Positions 25,053-35,455 of a DNA stretch of 64,000 bases are shown here, in pieces. Numbering within the stretch: position 1 is the first letter of the stretch; every line of letters begins with the position of its first letter. A program made the position numbers and the translations under genes. The notes below the pieces were generated by a model, which made no database searches, was not told the origin of the DNA, and saw nothing but the letters and a program-made list of their open reading frames with translations. The stretch spans positions 62,001 to 126,000 of the forward strand of contig NZ_QGMP01000001.1 in NCBI RefSeq assembly GCF_003259185.1. Reading direction: 5' to 3'. The stretch is from Isoalcanivorax indicus. Lineage in GTDB: Bacteria > Pseudomonadota > Gammaproteobacteria > Pseudomonadales > Alcanivoracaceae.

Positions 25053-26371
25053 AAGTGGTCTGGGCGGAAGGACTCTTCCTGGGCCAGCAACACTTCCAGC
25101 TGTGGGACAAGGGCCTGCGGCACGACTATCAGCAGCGCAGCCGCTTGCTGAATCCGCATTGCTGGGGGCTGGTGAGCCTCTCCCTGACCCGCGAAGCGCT
25201 GAGCAACGGCCAGTGTCGCGTCGAGGCGGTGACGGCCGTTCTGCCGGATGGCCGTCTGGTGCGCTTCGATGCCGGCGAGCAGGGGCAGGCGCTGACCTGC
25301 GAACTGGCGGGCGGCGGTGATCAGGTGGATGTCTGGCTGGCCCTGCCCGCCAATGATCGTGTGGGCGGCATCAATGGCTATCACGAGCAGGGCCGCCTGT
25401 GCGGGTGGCAGGCGGCTTACCGCGACATTGCGGATGAACACGACCCGTCGCGCAGCCGTGAGGTCATCCTGGCACAGCCGAATCTGACGTTGCTGCGCAG
25501 CGATCAGTCCCGCGATCAGTACAGCACGCTGTGTATCGGTCGTTTCGAGCATCAGGGTGATGGGCAGTACCGCGCGCTGGAACCATTCATTCCGCCTGCG
25601 GTGAATCTGGCCGCCTCGCCCATGTTGCGGGGGTGGGCAGTGCGTATCCGTGATTTGCTGGCGGCACGCGTGCGGCAGCTCTCCCAGCAGCGCAACAGCT
25701 ACGGCGATCTGGCGGATATGGGCGCGCGCGAGATGGGTCAGTTTCTGCGTCTGCTGCAACTGCGCCCGGCGCTGGCGACGCTGGAGCACCTGCTGAGTCA
25801 GGACGGCACCCATCCGGAAACCCTGTATCGCGAATCGGTGCGTTTGCTCAACGGGCTGTGTGATTTTCAGGCGGATCAGAGCGACCTGGATCTGCCCGAG
25901 TATCGTCATAGCGATCTGACCGCGGTGTTCACGACGCTGGAAACCCGGCTGCGCGATTTCCTCGCCGAGGCGGCGCCGACGCCCAGCACCGCCCTGACCT
26001 TGCGTGACGAAAGCCCCGCCGTGCGTATCGCCGAAGGGGTGCCATGGGAAGCCCTTGATCGACAACACCTGTACCTGGGGGTCAGTCACGACGCCGATGA
26101 TCCGAGCTGGGTGACAGACTTTGCACGCCAGACCAAGAGCGGCAGCCGAGAGGATCTTGAACTGATCCTGGCGTCGGCGCTGCCAGGTATCCGCTTGAGC
26201 CACACCCAGCGACCGCCAAACCGGCTGCCGGTTAAAAGCGGCTTCGAATATTTTCGCTTTGAGCCCACCGGCGAATTCTGGCCCCGCGCCCTGGAGGCAC
26301 GCAGCCTGGCGATCTTCCTGCCAGCGGCCTTCCAGAATGCGCGCTTCAATTTGCTGTGCGTGGAGGACTGA
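25037..26371 (+). CDS. tssK: T6SS baseplate subunit TssK
   Basis: TssK connects the baseplate to the membrane complex through TssL and TssM. The 444-residue protein starts MSEQQKVVWAEGLFLGQQHFQ, the conserved TssK N-terminus (family form V.W.EGMFL.PQHFQ). Length is typical. I prefer ATG 25037 over GTG 25025 because the conserved N-terminus begins there. Confidence 0.95.
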   Translation: MSEQQKVVWAEGLFLGQQHFQLWDKGLRHDYQQRSRLLNPHCWGLVSLSLTREALSNGQCRVEAVTAVLPDGRLVRFDAGEQGQALTCELAGGGDQVDVWLALPANDRVGGINGYHEQGRLCGWQAAYRDIADEHDPSRSREVILAQPNLTLLRSDQSRDQYSTLCIGRFEHQGDGQYRALEPFIPPAVNLAASPMLRGWAVRIRDLLAARVRQLSQQRNSYGDLADMGAREMGQFLRLLQLRPALATLEHLLSQDGTHPETLYRESVRLLNGLCDFQADQSDLDLPEYRHSDLTAVFTTLETRLRDFLAEAAPTPSTALTLRDESPAVRIAEGVPWEALDRQHLYLGVSHDADDPSWVTDFARQTKSGSREDLELILASALPGIRLSHTQRPPNRLPVKSGFEYFRFEPTGEFWPRALEARSLAIFLPAAFQNARFNLLCVED

Positions 26372-26374
26372 ACA

Positions 26375-27091
26375 ATGAATCCATTGCTGGAGTGCAGTGC
26401 CCATCTTCTGGACCTGGTCATGCCGCTGCGTGCGGGCGGCGGCGACGCACCGGATGATCTGCGTGAGCGGGTACTGGACGGTTTCGACCAGTTCGAGCGG
26501 ATGGCCTTTGAGCGCCAGATCAGCACCGCCGACGTGCAGCAGGCCAAGTTTGCGCTGGCCACCTTTATCGACGAGTCGGTGATGGCGTCATCCTGGGCAC
26601 ATCGCATGGAGTGGATGAGTAATCCGCTTCAGTTGCAACTGTTCGGCGAGCACCTCGGCGGTGAAGCCTTTTTTGTGCGTCTTGCAGAGCTGCGCCAGCG
26701 CGGTGAACAAAGTCTGGATCTGCTCGAGCTCTACTACGTTTGCTTGCAGCTCGGTTTCGAAGGCGTCTACAAGCTGCGGGGCCTGGAGCAACTGATGGCC
26801 CTGCAGGTGGACCTGCGTAGCCAGATTGACGGCCATCGCGGCGTGGCCGACCCCCGGTTGGCGCCCTCCGGTCAGCCCCGGGAGCACCTGTTCGCCCGTA
26901 TGGGCCGCGAGGTGCCCTATTGGGTGATTGCCACCGTCACGGTGGCGTTCATGTTCTTCAGTTACACCGGCTACACCGCCGTCAGCGCCAAGAGTGCGCG
27001 CGATGCCGCACGGGAAATTCGTGTGGAGACAGACCGGCTGGGTATTCATCTCGGCCGTGAAGACGAGTCAGGCAAGGGGATGCACGGATGA
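26375..27091 (+). CDS. tssL: T6SS inner-membrane protein TssL (DotU/IcmH)
   Basis: TssL is the inner-membrane partner of TssM. The 238-residue protein has the cytoplasmic DotU helical domain, with DESVMASSWAHRMEWMSNPLQLQLFGEHLGG.. signature segments, and one C-terminal membrane helix (about 186-206, YWVIATVTVAFMFFS). There is no OmpA-like peptidoglycan-binding extension, so wall anchoring, if any, must come from another protein. GGAGG precedes the ATG; the stop overlaps tssM by four bases. Confidence 0.94.
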   Translation: MNPLLECSAHLLDLVMPLRAGGGDAPDDLRERVLDGFDQFERMAFERQISTADVQQAKFALATFIDESVMASSWAHRMEWMSNPLQLQLFGEHLGGEAFFVRLAELRQRGEQSLDLLELYYVCLQLGFEGVYKLRGLEQLMALQVDLRSQIDGHRGVADPRLAPSGQPREHLFARMGREVPYWVIATVTVAFMFFSYTGYTAVSAKSARDAAREIRVETDRLGIHLGREDESGKGMHG

Positions 27092-30000
27092 CACCCAAGG
27101 GACAGATACTGCAAAAAATGAAAGGCCTGTTGTTGTCGCGCTTTGGCAGCTCGGCCATCGGCCTGATCGTCCTGATTGCGCTGGTCTGGTACGCGGGGCC
27201 CTATGTCGGGCTGACGGACCGCAGCCTCCGTCTCTGGGTTATCGCGGGTCTGGTCGGCCTGTTTGTGCTGGCCGCCGGAGTGCGCTGGTTATGGGCGCGG
27301 CATCGCGGCGCCACCCTGCGGGCGCAGATCAGTGGTGAAGGGCAGGCCGCCGAGATCGACAGTATCCGCGAAAAGATGGACGAGGCCATTTCAGCCCTGA
27401 AGTCCTCGCGACTGGGCGGCGGCTATCGGGGCAGCGCTGCGCTGTATGCATTGCCCTGGTACATGGTGATCGGCCCCTCTGCGGCGGGCAAGAGCACCAT
27501 GCTGCGAAATTCAGGCCTGCATTTCCCATATGCCGATGCCGACGACCTGCACTTCCGTGGTGTGGGTGGCACGCGCAACTGCGACTGGTGGTTCTCTGAC
27601 CAGGCTGTGTTGCTGGATACCGCAGGTCGCTATACCACGGAAGAAGAGGATCGGGACGAGTGGTTCGCGTTTCTCGACATGCTGCGCAAACAGCGTCGCC
27701 GCGCGCCCATCAATGGGGTGCTGGTGGCCATCAGCGTTGCCGATCTGTTAACCGCCGACAGTGAAGCGCTGGAGCGGCATGTACGCATTATCCGTGAACG
27801 CATCAACGAACTGATGCAGCGTCTCGGGTTGGTATTTCCGGTATTTATTGTCTTTACGAAAAGCGATCTGATTCCCGGTTTCGAGGAATTCTTCGAGGAC
27901 CTGAGTGACACGGAGCGCAGCCAGCTGTGGGGCGCCTACCTGCTGGAAGACGGCGACCAGGCAGCACCGGCTGCCGAGGCGTTCGAACACCACATGCAAC
28001 AGCTCTACAGTCGCCTGTGCGAGCTGCGTCTGCGCAAGCTGTCCATGCAGCGCAAGCTGGATCGCAAGGCAGCCTTGTACGCCTTCCCGGACCAGTTCAG
28101 CGCGGCAGCGGAAAAACTCTCGGAATGCATCAACATGCTGTTCCGCGACAATCCGTATCAGGAAACGCCGCAGTTCGCCGGGGCCTACTTCACCAGTGGC
28201 ACGCAGGAAGGGACGCCGCTGACCCGCCTGGTGGGCAACCTGCGCCAGGCCTTCGGTTTCGACGAGCGCGAGGCACCCCCGCGCAGCAGCGCGCCGCGCC
28301 CCTACTTTATCAATCGCCTGTTCACGGAAGTGGTTATTCCGCTACACACCTTTGTGCGCGGCAATCGTCGCCGGGTGCTGTGGGATCGCGGCCTGAAAAC
28401 CGGCGCCATCGCTGTGGGGCTGGTGCTGGTCGTCAGCACACTGCTGACATTGAGCGCCTCTTACGGTGCCAATTCCCTGTTGTTGAATCAGGGGGTTTCG
28501 CACAGCCGTCAGGTCAGTCAGGCGCTCGCCGATGATCGCTACGACGTGCAGGATCGCTATCAGGTGCTGGCGGATGCCTTTGCGCATTATCAGCAGCTGC
28601 TGGCCTATGAAGACGATCGCCCCTGGCGCTTCCGCTTCGGTGTTTACAATGGCCATCACCAGTTGCCCGTGATGGCCGACCTGCTGGAAAACGCCATGGG
28701 GCGCTTCTACCGGCAACCCGCCTTTCATTCCCTGGAGCTGGCACTGGAAAACATGGGGCGGAACTGGGAGGCCGCTGACCGGCGTGGGCAGGAAGCCATG
28801 CGCGATGATTACTATGCCGCGCTGAAAACCTACCTGATGCTCAGCCGTGCGCCGCAACGTATGGAGACAGAGGTAGCGGTGCCGGTCCTCAATGGGCTGT
28901 GGCTCGAGCGTCTTGGCCAGAACAAGGAGCCCGTGTTCCGGGATGCGGCCACGGACGCGTCGCACCCGCTGTATGGCCTGGCAGAATTTTATGTGGCCCG
29001 TCTGGCAGCGGGTGAGCAGCGCCTGAACGCGCGCCAGTCGCTGATCACACAAGCCCGCGAGAACCTGCAATCGCCCCCGGATGCAGGGCAGATGTACGCC
29101 CAGGTGATGTCGCGGGGTGCCAACGAACTCAAAGACCTCGGCATCGATGACCTGCTTGATCGCAATGCGCGCCAATTGCTGGGTTCCGGCATCCGTGTGC
29201 CCGGCGTCTATACACGGGATGGCTGGAACCGGTTCGTGCGTGAGCAGATCGAGGCGCGCATCGACGCCGCGACCCGGGGTGACTGGGTGCTGACGGGCCG
29301 CTACCTGCCGGGCGAAGGCGAAGACACCGACGGCACGCTCATTGATGAAGGGCTGGCGGCCTCGCTGCGTGAGGACATTCGTGCGCTCTATTTTGATGAT
29401 TATGCCGAGGCCTGGCTGGCCTTCCTGGCGCAGACGCGACTGCGCCGTTTCGCATCGCTGGAAGAAGGCGTTGGCCGTATTGATCAGTTGTCGCGCAGCG
29501 GTGGGGCGCTGGGCCAGCTGATGAACGGTGTCTCGCATAACCTGACCTTGCATGAAGCCGCGCCCGGCCCGGGGGCAGCGGCGCTGGCCGAGCTGGGGGA
29601 TCGCCGGGTGACCATCAAGGCGATGGACGAACGCACCGCTGAGCTGCGTCGCTTCGTGCGCGCCGCCGAAAATCGTTCTGTCAGTGAGCTGGTCAACCAG
29701 TATCTGGTCACCCTCTCGGCCCTCAAAGCCGATATGGAACGTCTGGCGCTGGCCGTCAATGTTCCCCTGGAAGCCGAGCAGTACGCGGGCAGCATTCTGG
29801 GCCGTGGTGGGTCGGAGACCGAGCTCTATCGCAGCTGGGTAACGCTCAGCAGTCTGCTCAGCACGATTGATCCGGAAACGCGGGAAGCGCTGCGTCCGTT
29901 GCTGGAAGGGGCCGTGCGCGAGAGCTGGCGCCAGGTGCTGCTGCAGGCACGGGTCAGCATCGGCCAGCAGTGGCAGCATGAAGTGGCCAATACGTTCGAA

Positions 30001-30711
30001 GCGCGCCTGGAAAATCGCTTCCCGTTCAATGCACGGGGCCAGGATGCCTCACTCGACGACATGGCTGACTTCTTCCGCCCCGGAGATGGCCGCTTCTGGG
30101 CGTTCCTGAACGACACCCTGTCACCGTTTGTCGAGCAAGGCCGTGGCGGTTGGCGAGAGCGCACCTGGCTGGACCAGGGCTTGGGTCTCTCGCCACGTTT
30201 TCTGGGTAGTGTGGCATCAAGCCAGGTCATTACAGACAGTCTGTTCGGTCGCGGTGGCCGTCATCCGGAGCTCAGCTTCTATCTCTATCCGGTTCCCTCG
30301 CGGGGCGTTACTGAAATCCTGCTGGAGAGTAACGGTCAGTCCTACCGTTACCGCAACGGCCCGCAGGAATGGCGCCGCTTTACCTGGCCCGGTGATCAGG
30401 ACCTGATCGGCGCGCGCATCAGCGGCGTGGCGGCGCGCGGGCAGAGTCGCGACGAAATCCGTGCGGAGGGTCAATGGGCCCTGTTCCGCTTGTTCAACCA
30501 GGCTGCCATGTCGCGTGAGAGCGATCAGGACCTGATGTTGCAATGGGAACTGAGTGGCGGCATGAGTGATCCGCTGCTGGTGCGCTATCGTTTGCGCGCT
30601 GATCGACAATCGAATCTGTTCCGTAATCGCGTGCTCAACACCTTCCGCGTGCCCGCGGATATCTTCGGCAGCCTGGCGCCCACAGCGGGCAGTGTGCTGG
30701 AGGCAAGCTGA
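27088..30711 (+). CDS. tssM: T6SS inner-membrane protein TssM (IcmF)
   Basis: TssM spans the periplasm and links TssL to TssJ. The 1207-residue protein has two N-terminal membrane helices (about 25-70), a cytoplasmic GTPase-like domain with an intact Walker A, GPSAAGKST (K135), and LLDTAGRY as switch region. A third membrane helix (GAIAVGLVLVVSTLL) lies near residue 440-460, and a large periplasmic part follows. An intact Walker A is not universal in TssM. The start lies in an ATGA overlap with tssL; the stop overlaps tagF by one base. Confidence 0.95.
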   Translation: MTPKGQILQKMKGLLLSRFGSSAIGLIVLIALVWYAGPYVGLTDRSLRLWVIAGLVGLFVLAAGVRWLWARHRGATLRAQISGEGQAAEIDSIREKMDEAISALKSSRLGGGYRGSAALYALPWYMVIGPSAAGKSTMLRNSGLHFPYADADDLHFRGVGGTRNCDWWFSDQAVLLDTAGRYTTEEEDRDEWFAFLDMLRKQRRRAPINGVLVAISVADLLTADSEALERHVRIIRERINELMQRLGLVFPVFIVFTKSDLIPGFEEFFEDLSDTERSQLWGAYLLEDGDQAAPAAEAFEHHMQQLYSRLCELRLRKLSMQRKLDRKAALYAFPDQFSAAAEKLSECINMLFRDNPYQETPQFAGAYFTSGTQEGTPLTRLVGNLRQAFGFDEREAPPRSSAPRPYFINRLFTEVVIPLHTFVRGNRRRVLWDRGLKTGAIAVGLVLVVSTLLTLSASYGANSLLLNQGVSHSRQVSQALADDRYDVQDRYQVLADAFAHYQQLLAYEDDRPWRFRFGVYNGHHQLPVMADLLENAMGRFYRQPAFHSLELALENMGRNWEAADRRGQEAMRDDYYAALKTYLMLSRAPQRMETEVAVPVLNGLWLERLGQNKEPVFRDAATDASHPLYGLAEFYVARLAAGEQRLNARQSLITQARENLQSPPDAGQMYAQVMSRGANELKDLGIDDLLDRNARQLLGSGIRVPGVYTRDGWNRFVREQIEARIDAATRGDWVLTGRYLPGEGEDTDGTLIDEGLAASLREDIRALYFDDYAEAWLAFLAQTRLRRFASLEEGVGRIDQLSRSGGALGQLMNGVSHNLTLHEAAPGPGAAALAELGDRRVTIKAMDERTAELRRFVRAAENRSVSELVNQYLVTLSALKADMERLALAVNVPLEAEQYAGSILGRGGSETELYRSWVTLSSLLSTIDPETREALRPLLEGAVRESWRQVLLQARVSIGQQWQHEVANTFEARLENRFPFNARGQDASLDDMADFFRPGDGRFWAFLNDTLSPFVEQGRGGWRERTWLDQGLGLSPRFLGSVASSQVITDSLFGRGGRHPELSFYLYPVPSRGVTEILLESNGQSYRYRNGPQEWRRFTWPGDQDLIGARISGVAARGQSRDEIRAEGQWALFRLFNQAAMSRESDQDLMLQWELSGGMSDPLLVRYRLRADRQSNLFRNRVLNTFRVPADIFGSLAPTAGSVLEAS

Positions 30712-31721
30712 TGTTCGGATTCCTCAAACAACAGCGTGCCGGTGCGGAAGGACACGCCGCGGAGAAGCCGGTGATCTCGGCCTTCGGCAAGCTGCCGATT
30801 CGGGCGGATTTCATCAAGCATCGCGTGGACGAGCGGGAAATTCGAGAACTGGATCAGTGGATACAGGAAGGCTATGCGCTGATATCCCGGCGTCTTAACG
30901 GCCCGCACAATGCGCCGGGTTTCCCCCAGGCCATCGTGCACCATGCCGTGTTTGCAGGCACCGACAACCAGCGCACCGTGCTGGCCACTATTGCTCCCGG
31001 CAGCGACCGCAGCGGCCGCTGGTATCCGTTCGTGCTGGCGACCCTGGCGCGGTCGCAGAGCCTTATGCAGGTACAGGCCGCCGTGCCGCTGGTGTACGGC
31101 CCCTTCTTCCGTCACGCCGCGGACATTGTCGGGCAGCGGTGGCGGCATGAACCGCTGGAAACCCTGCTGGGCTGCCTGGATGCGGTGGCGGAGGACAGTG
31201 TCGCCAAGGGCCGCAGCGCCATGGTCGAGCGCGAGTTGGGGCTGCTGCGTGCCACCTCGCTTGATGTCATGCGCGACATGGCGCTTGAGCTCGGCGGCGG
31301 TGATGCGGCGCGGTTTCATCAGGGTGTGGTGGATCTGATTTCCGCTGTGGTCCGCCGCGGCCCGGCGCGTACCGCCTGGGGCATACGCTTGCCGCTACCA
31401 GCCGGGGAGCATGCCGAGGCAGGCCTGGTGTTCTGGTTGCGTTTGCTGGACAGCCTGCTGGGGCAAAACTGGCGCGGCAGTTATTTCTGGCGCAGCCGCG
31501 ACAACGCCTTCGGTCAGGTCACGATCTTCTTTCGCCGTGTGCCGCCCAGTTTTCTGCCGCACCTTTTCGACGACACGCTGCGTGATGGCACAGTTCAGAG
31601 CCTGGCGCAGTTGCTGGACGAACCGGCACCGGCAGCGCGCAAGGCACTGGATATCGCCGCGCTGGAACAGGGCAGTCTGCTGGATCTGCTCAGCCGCTAC
31701 GTCAGTGGAGGTACGCTGTGA
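30711..31721 (+). CDS. tagF: T6SS-associated protein TagF
   Basis: TagF proteins repress T6SS firing after translation, in known systems by interacting with Fha. The 336-residue protein has the characteristic N-terminal segment FGKLPIRADFIKHRV followed by LDQWIQEG, and a second conserved part with SGRWYPF. It is a stand-alone TagF without a fused PppA phosphatase domain. It sits between tssM and tssA, with TGATG and GTGA junctions on either side. No PpkA/PppA genes are in the cluster, so it would act in the phosphorylation-independent pathway (inference). Confidence 0.88.
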   Translation: MFGFLKQQRAGAEGHAAEKPVISAFGKLPIRADFIKHRVDEREIRELDQWIQEGYALISRRLNGPHNAPGFPQAIVHHAVFAGTDNQRTVLATIAPGSDRSGRWYPFVLATLARSQSLMQVQAAVPLVYGPFFRHAADIVGQRWRHEPLETLLGCLDAVAEDSVAKGRSAMVERELGLLRATSLDVMRDMALELGGGDAARFHQGVVDLISAVVRRGPARTAWGIRLPLPAGEHAEAGLVFWLRLLDSLLGQNWRGSYFWRSRDNAFGQVTIFFRRVPPSFLPHLFDDTLRDGTVQSLAQLLDEPAPAARKALDIAALEQGSLLDLLSRYVSGGTL

Positions 31722-33208
31722 ATGTAATGCATGCGCCACTGCAGGCCTGGGTGCAGGCACGGGAAGACGGCGAAGATCCCCGTTACAGCGACGCGTTTTC
31801 CGCCTTGCGTGGTGAAGTGGAAAAACTCAGCGGCAATGATTTCGAGCGCATCAGCGAATTGGGCGAAGCCATTCTTACCGAACAGGCGCTGGATCTGCGC
31901 GTGCTGGCCTATGTGTCACTGGCGCGCACCTACCTGCATGGCGCCAGCGGGCTGCACGACGCGGTGCTGGCCTGGTGCTGGGTACTGGAATCCCGCTGGG
32001 AACAATGCTTTCCGCAACGCGACAAGGCGCGCCGTGCCGCCGTGGAATGGCTGACCAATGAGCGCTTCCCCGTCTTTCTGGCGCGCAATACCCACGACGG
32101 TGAGGTGGTGTCGGCGCTGACCGAGGCGGTGTCCCGCTTGCATGCGCTGATCGAGCAACGTCTTGGCGAGCCGGTGCGCCTCAAGGCGATCAACAAGTGG
32201 CTGGACGACAACGCCGCGCGCCCAACCGCTGCGCCGGCGGAACCGGACAGCGCAGAGCACGATGACGCGCAGGCATCGCCGCCCCGGCGTGCGCCGGCGG
32301 AACCCGGCGCGCGCTCGCCAGCCCATCAGGCGCCAGCGTCCGGTGCTATTGACAGTGACAAGGCCGAACAGAAAGCACTGCGAGACCTGCTGGCCTGGTA
32401 CCGCGCCGAGCAGCGATTTCTGGAGCTGGTATCACTGGGCCGCGTCATGCGCTGGTCTGATCTGGTGCCGCCACCGGCGGATAACGGCAGCACCCGTGTG
32501 CTGCCGCCGCGTCCCGCATCGCTGAACGCGGTCAGTGCGGCGCTGGATCGTCAGCAATGGAGCGAAGCGTTACTGGCGGCCGAGCGTGCTTTTCTTGAAC
32601 CCGGTGGCCAGTTCTGCTTCCAGATCCAGCACTGGGCGCATCAGGCGGCCAAGGGGCTGGGTTTGCGTCAGGTCTGTGCCCGCATCGAACAGGACACCGC
32701 CGCCTTGCTGGCGCAACACCGTGACCTGTTGCGGCTGCGGTTTGCAGATGGCGAGCCGTTCGTCTCCGGGAACGCGGCCAACTGGATTGAAGCACTGATG
32801 GCCCCGGCGGAATCCGGGGGCGGTGCCGACAACGAGCGCTGGCCAGCACTCGGCCGCGAAGCGGAGGCGCGCGTGGCCGAACAGGGCCTTGCCGCCGGGC
32901 TGGGTTTTCTGGATGAGCAGCCGGCGCACAGTGACCGGGAGCGGGTGGAGCTTGATCTGCTGCGCGCCGGGCTGACGCTGACGCAAGGGCGCGCTGATCT
33001 GGCCCTGCCGCTGCTGGAGTCCGTTAACGAGCGCCTCGCTGCACGCGATATCGGTCGTTGGGAGCCGGCGTTGGCCCTGCGCGCCTGGCGCATGCTGCAA
33101 CAGGCGCTGCGCGCGGGCGAAGAGAGCGAGGCACAGCGGCAACGTCTCGAGGACATCAGTCAGCTGATCAGCCGCACCGATATCACCGCTGCCGCGGCCA
33201 TGCTGTAG
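31718..33208 (+). CDS. tssA: T6SS sheath-assembly cap protein TssA
   Basis: TssA organises baseplate and sheath assembly. The 496-residue protein has an ImpA-type N-terminal domain (about 1-140, with ALDLRVLAYVSLARTYLHG and the WxWxLE-like VLAWCWVLESRWEQCFP), a Pro/Ala-rich linker (about 165-215) and an alpha-helical C-terminal part. Start is GTG 31718 in overlap with the tagF stop; ATG 31724 and 31730 are alternatives. The linker and long C-terminus suggest one of the longer TssA classes. Confidence 0.9.
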   Translation: MNVMHAPLQAWVQAREDGEDPRYSDAFSALRGEVEKLSGNDFERISELGEAILTEQALDLRVLAYVSLARTYLHGASGLHDAVLAWCWVLESRWEQCFPQRDKARRAAVEWLTNERFPVFLARNTHDGEVVSALTEAVSRLHALIEQRLGEPVRLKAINKWLDDNAARPTAAPAEPDSAEHDDAQASPPRRAPAEPGARSPAHQAPASGAIDSDKAEQKALRDLLAWYRAEQRFLELVSLGRVMRWSDLVPPPADNGSTRVLPPRPASLNAVSAALDRQQWSEALLAAERAFLEPGGQFCFQIQHWAHQAAKGLGLRQVCARIEQDTAALLAQHRDLLRLRFADGEPFVSGNAANWIEALMAPAESGGGADNERWPALGREAEARVAEQGLAAGLGFLDEQPAHSDRERVELDLLRAGLTLTQGRADLALPLLESVNERLAARDIGRWEPALALRAWRMLQQALRAGEESEAQRQRLEDISQLISRTDITAAAAML

Positions 33209-33239
33209 CGGCCACTACACACGATAGAGAGGGATTGTC

Positions 33240-33773
33240 ATGTCGAAGAGCTTCCAGAATGAACTGCCGCGGGCCCGGGTCAATATCACGCTTGATCTGG
33301 AAACCGGCGGCGCCAAGAAAAAACTCGAACTGCCACTGAAGCTGCTGGTGATGGGCGACTACAGCAACGGGCAATCGGAAGGCCGCATCGCCGAGCGCGA
33401 GCGCGTTCGCATTGACCGCAATAATGTCAACGATGTGCTGAAAGACATGGCGCCGCGCGTGCGCTACACGGTGGAAAACACCCTCCGCGATGACGGCACC
33501 GACATTCAGGTTGATCTGAAGTTCGACAGCTTCAACTCCTTCAAGCCGGAGCAGGTGGCCCAACGCATTCCGCAACTCAACGACATGCTGGCCATGCGCA
33601 GCCTGCTCAAGGACCTGAAATCAAACCTGCTGGATAACAGCAAGTTTCGCCGCGAGCTGGAGCGGATCGTCAAGACAAAACCGGAGCTGGATGAGCTGAT
33701 GGGTGAGCTCAGCAATCTGGTGCCGCTTGATGCCAACGATGAAAGCGGTAACGACAAGGACAACGACGCCTGA
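33240..33773 (+). CDS. tssB: T6SS contractile sheath small subunit TssB
   Basis: TssB (VipA) forms the contractile sheath with TssC. The 177-residue protein shows the conserved PLKLLVMGDYSNG strand, the IDRNNVNDVLKDM segment and the FNSFKPEQVAQRIPQL segment. An acidic Asp/Asn-rich tail is seen. It follows tssA after 31 bp, with a GAGAGGGA ribosome site, and is 14 bp before tssC. Confidence 0.97.
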   Translation: MSKSFQNELPRARVNITLDLETGGAKKKLELPLKLLVMGDYSNGQSEGRIAERERVRIDRNNVNDVLKDMAPRVRYTVENTLRDDGTDIQVDLKFDSFNSFKPEQVAQRIPQLNDMLAMRSLLKDLKSNLLDNSKFRRELERIVKTKPELDELMGELSNLVPLDANDESGNDKDNDA

Positions 33774-33787
33774 GGCAGGAGAGAGAC

Positions 33788-35317
33788 ATGGCTACCCAGC
33801 AACAGAACAGCACCGCTGCTGCCGCGCAAACCGAAGCGCAGGGCAGCATCTATGAACGCCTGTGCGGCATGGTCGACATCGAGCCGGTGGGCGAGAAAGT
33901 GGCCCTGAGCAGCTTTCACCAGAGTGCCAATATGGCGGAAGTGCCGCTGGAGCAGCGCCTGACCGCTGCCTTGCAGGTCTTCCTGGATCTGGCCAGCCGC
34001 AGCGAGAACTTTGATCGCATCGACAAGACCTTGCTGGATCAGTACATCGCCCGTATCGACAGCGCGATCAGCCGTCAGCTGGATGCGGTGATGCATCACC
34101 CGGAATTCCAGAAGGTTGAGTCTGCCTGGGTCTCCCTGAAATTCCTGGTGGACCGTTGTGACCCGAAAGCGAATATCCGGGTAGAACTGCTCGACGCCAG
34201 CAAGGATGACCTGGTAGAGGATTTCGAGGATGTGCCGGATGTGACCCAGTCGGGCCTGTTCAATCACCTGTACATCCAGGAATACGACACGCCGGGCGGC
34301 GAACCCATGTCGGCCGTTATTTCCAATTTCGAGTTCGACTGCTCGGCGCCGGATATTTCCCTGCTGACGGAAATCTCGCGCGTGGCGGCTGCGGCCCATT
34401 GCCCTTTTCTGGGCAGTGCCGGTTCGCGTTTCTTCGGCAAGCAGAGCATCGAGGAAGTGCCGAAGATCCAGGACGTAGGCAGCTATCTGGAGAAAGCCGA
34501 GTACACCCGCTGGCGCAGCTTCCGCGAAAGCGAGGATTCCCGCTATGTAGGTCTGGTGATGCCGCGTTTTCTGTTGCGTTTGCCCTACGGCGAAAGCAAC
34601 CCCGTGCGGTTGTTCAATTATGAAGAGAGCGTGGCAGGCCCGGATCATGAGAAGTATCTGTGGGGTAATGCCACCTTTGCCTTTGCCTCCAACATGGCGC
34701 GCAGCTTCAAACAGTATGGCTGGACCGTGAACATCCGCGGCCCCGAAGCGGGCGGCAAGCTGGAGAACCTGCCGCTGCATCACTACGACATTGGCCGCGG
34801 CACCCAGGCGAAGATCCCCACCGAGATTCTGATCTCGGAGACCAAGGAGCTGGAGTTTGCGGATGAGGGCTTCATTCCGCTGAGTTTCTACAAGAACAGC
34901 GATTATGCCTGTTTCTTCTCCGCTAACTCTGTGCAGAAGGCGGCGGAGTACAACACCCCGGAAGCGACTGCCAATGCGCGCATCAACACGCGCTTGCCGT
35001 ACATCTTCCTGGTCTCGCGCCTGGCCCATTACCTGAAGGTCATCCAGCGCGAAAACATCGGCGCCAGCAAGGGTCGCCAGGAGCTGGAGAATGAGCTCAA
35101 TGACTGGCTCCAGGGTCTGGTGACCAAGATGAATAATCCGGATCCGGAACTGGTGGCCAACTACCCGCTTCAGGACGGCTACGTGAAGGTGCACGACATT
35201 CCGGAAAACCCGGGTTACTACCGGGTGGACATGGCAGTGATGCCGCACTTCCAGATCGAAGGGGTGGACGTGCGTTTGTCACTGGTATCGCAATTGCCTG
35301 CGGGCAAGGAAGGCTGA
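33788..35317 (+). CDS. tssC: T6SS contractile sheath large subunit TssC
   Basis: TssC (VipB) builds the sheath and carries the C-terminal ClpV-recycled interface. The 509-residue protein shows WVSLKFLVDRCDP, LISxVAxAAHCPFLG-like segments, FGKQSIEEVPKIQD, and a C-terminal YRVDMAVMPHFQIEGVDVRLSLVS strand. Length is typical. AGGAGAGAGAC precedes the ATG. Confidence 0.97.
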   Translation: MATQQQNSTAAAAQTEAQGSIYERLCGMVDIEPVGEKVALSSFHQSANMAEVPLEQRLTAALQVFLDLASRSENFDRIDKTLLDQYIARIDSAISRQLDAVMHHPEFQKVESAWVSLKFLVDRCDPKANIRVELLDASKDDLVEDFEDVPDVTQSGLFNHLYIQEYDTPGGEPMSAVISNFEFDCSAPDISLLTEISRVAAAAHCPFLGSAGSRFFGKQSIEEVPKIQDVGSYLEKAEYTRWRSFRESEDSRYVGLVMPRFLLRLPYGESNPVRLFNYEESVAGPDHEKYLWGNATFAFASNMARSFKQYGWTVNIRGPEAGGKLENLPLHHYDIGRGTQAKIPTEILISETKELEFADEGFIPLSFYKNSDYACFFSANSVQKAAEYNTPEATANARINTRLPYIFLVSRLAHYLKVIQRENIGASKGRQELENELNDWLQGLVTKMNNPDPELVANYPLQDGYVKVHDIPENPGYYRVDMAVMPHFQIEGVDVRLSLVSQLPAGKEG

Positions 35318-35455
35318 GCCCAGGGGGGAGCAGCCGCACCCATCACATCCACTTTGCCCACGCCCGGCATTTGTCGGGCATCCGGGGGGAGGGTGTGGCG
35401 TGTCGGCGCCGTTGTCGGCATGTGCATTTAACTTGATATCCAACAGGAGGTTCTT
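35318..35455. other. tssC-hcp gap with a small hairpin
   Basis: The 138-bp gap is longer than most in this operon and holds GCCCG/CGGGC (35371-35389 region) without a T-tract, so hcp may have its own promoter or processed mRNA. I see no convincing -35/-10 pair. AGGAGG lies five bases before the hcp ATG. Confidence 0.4.
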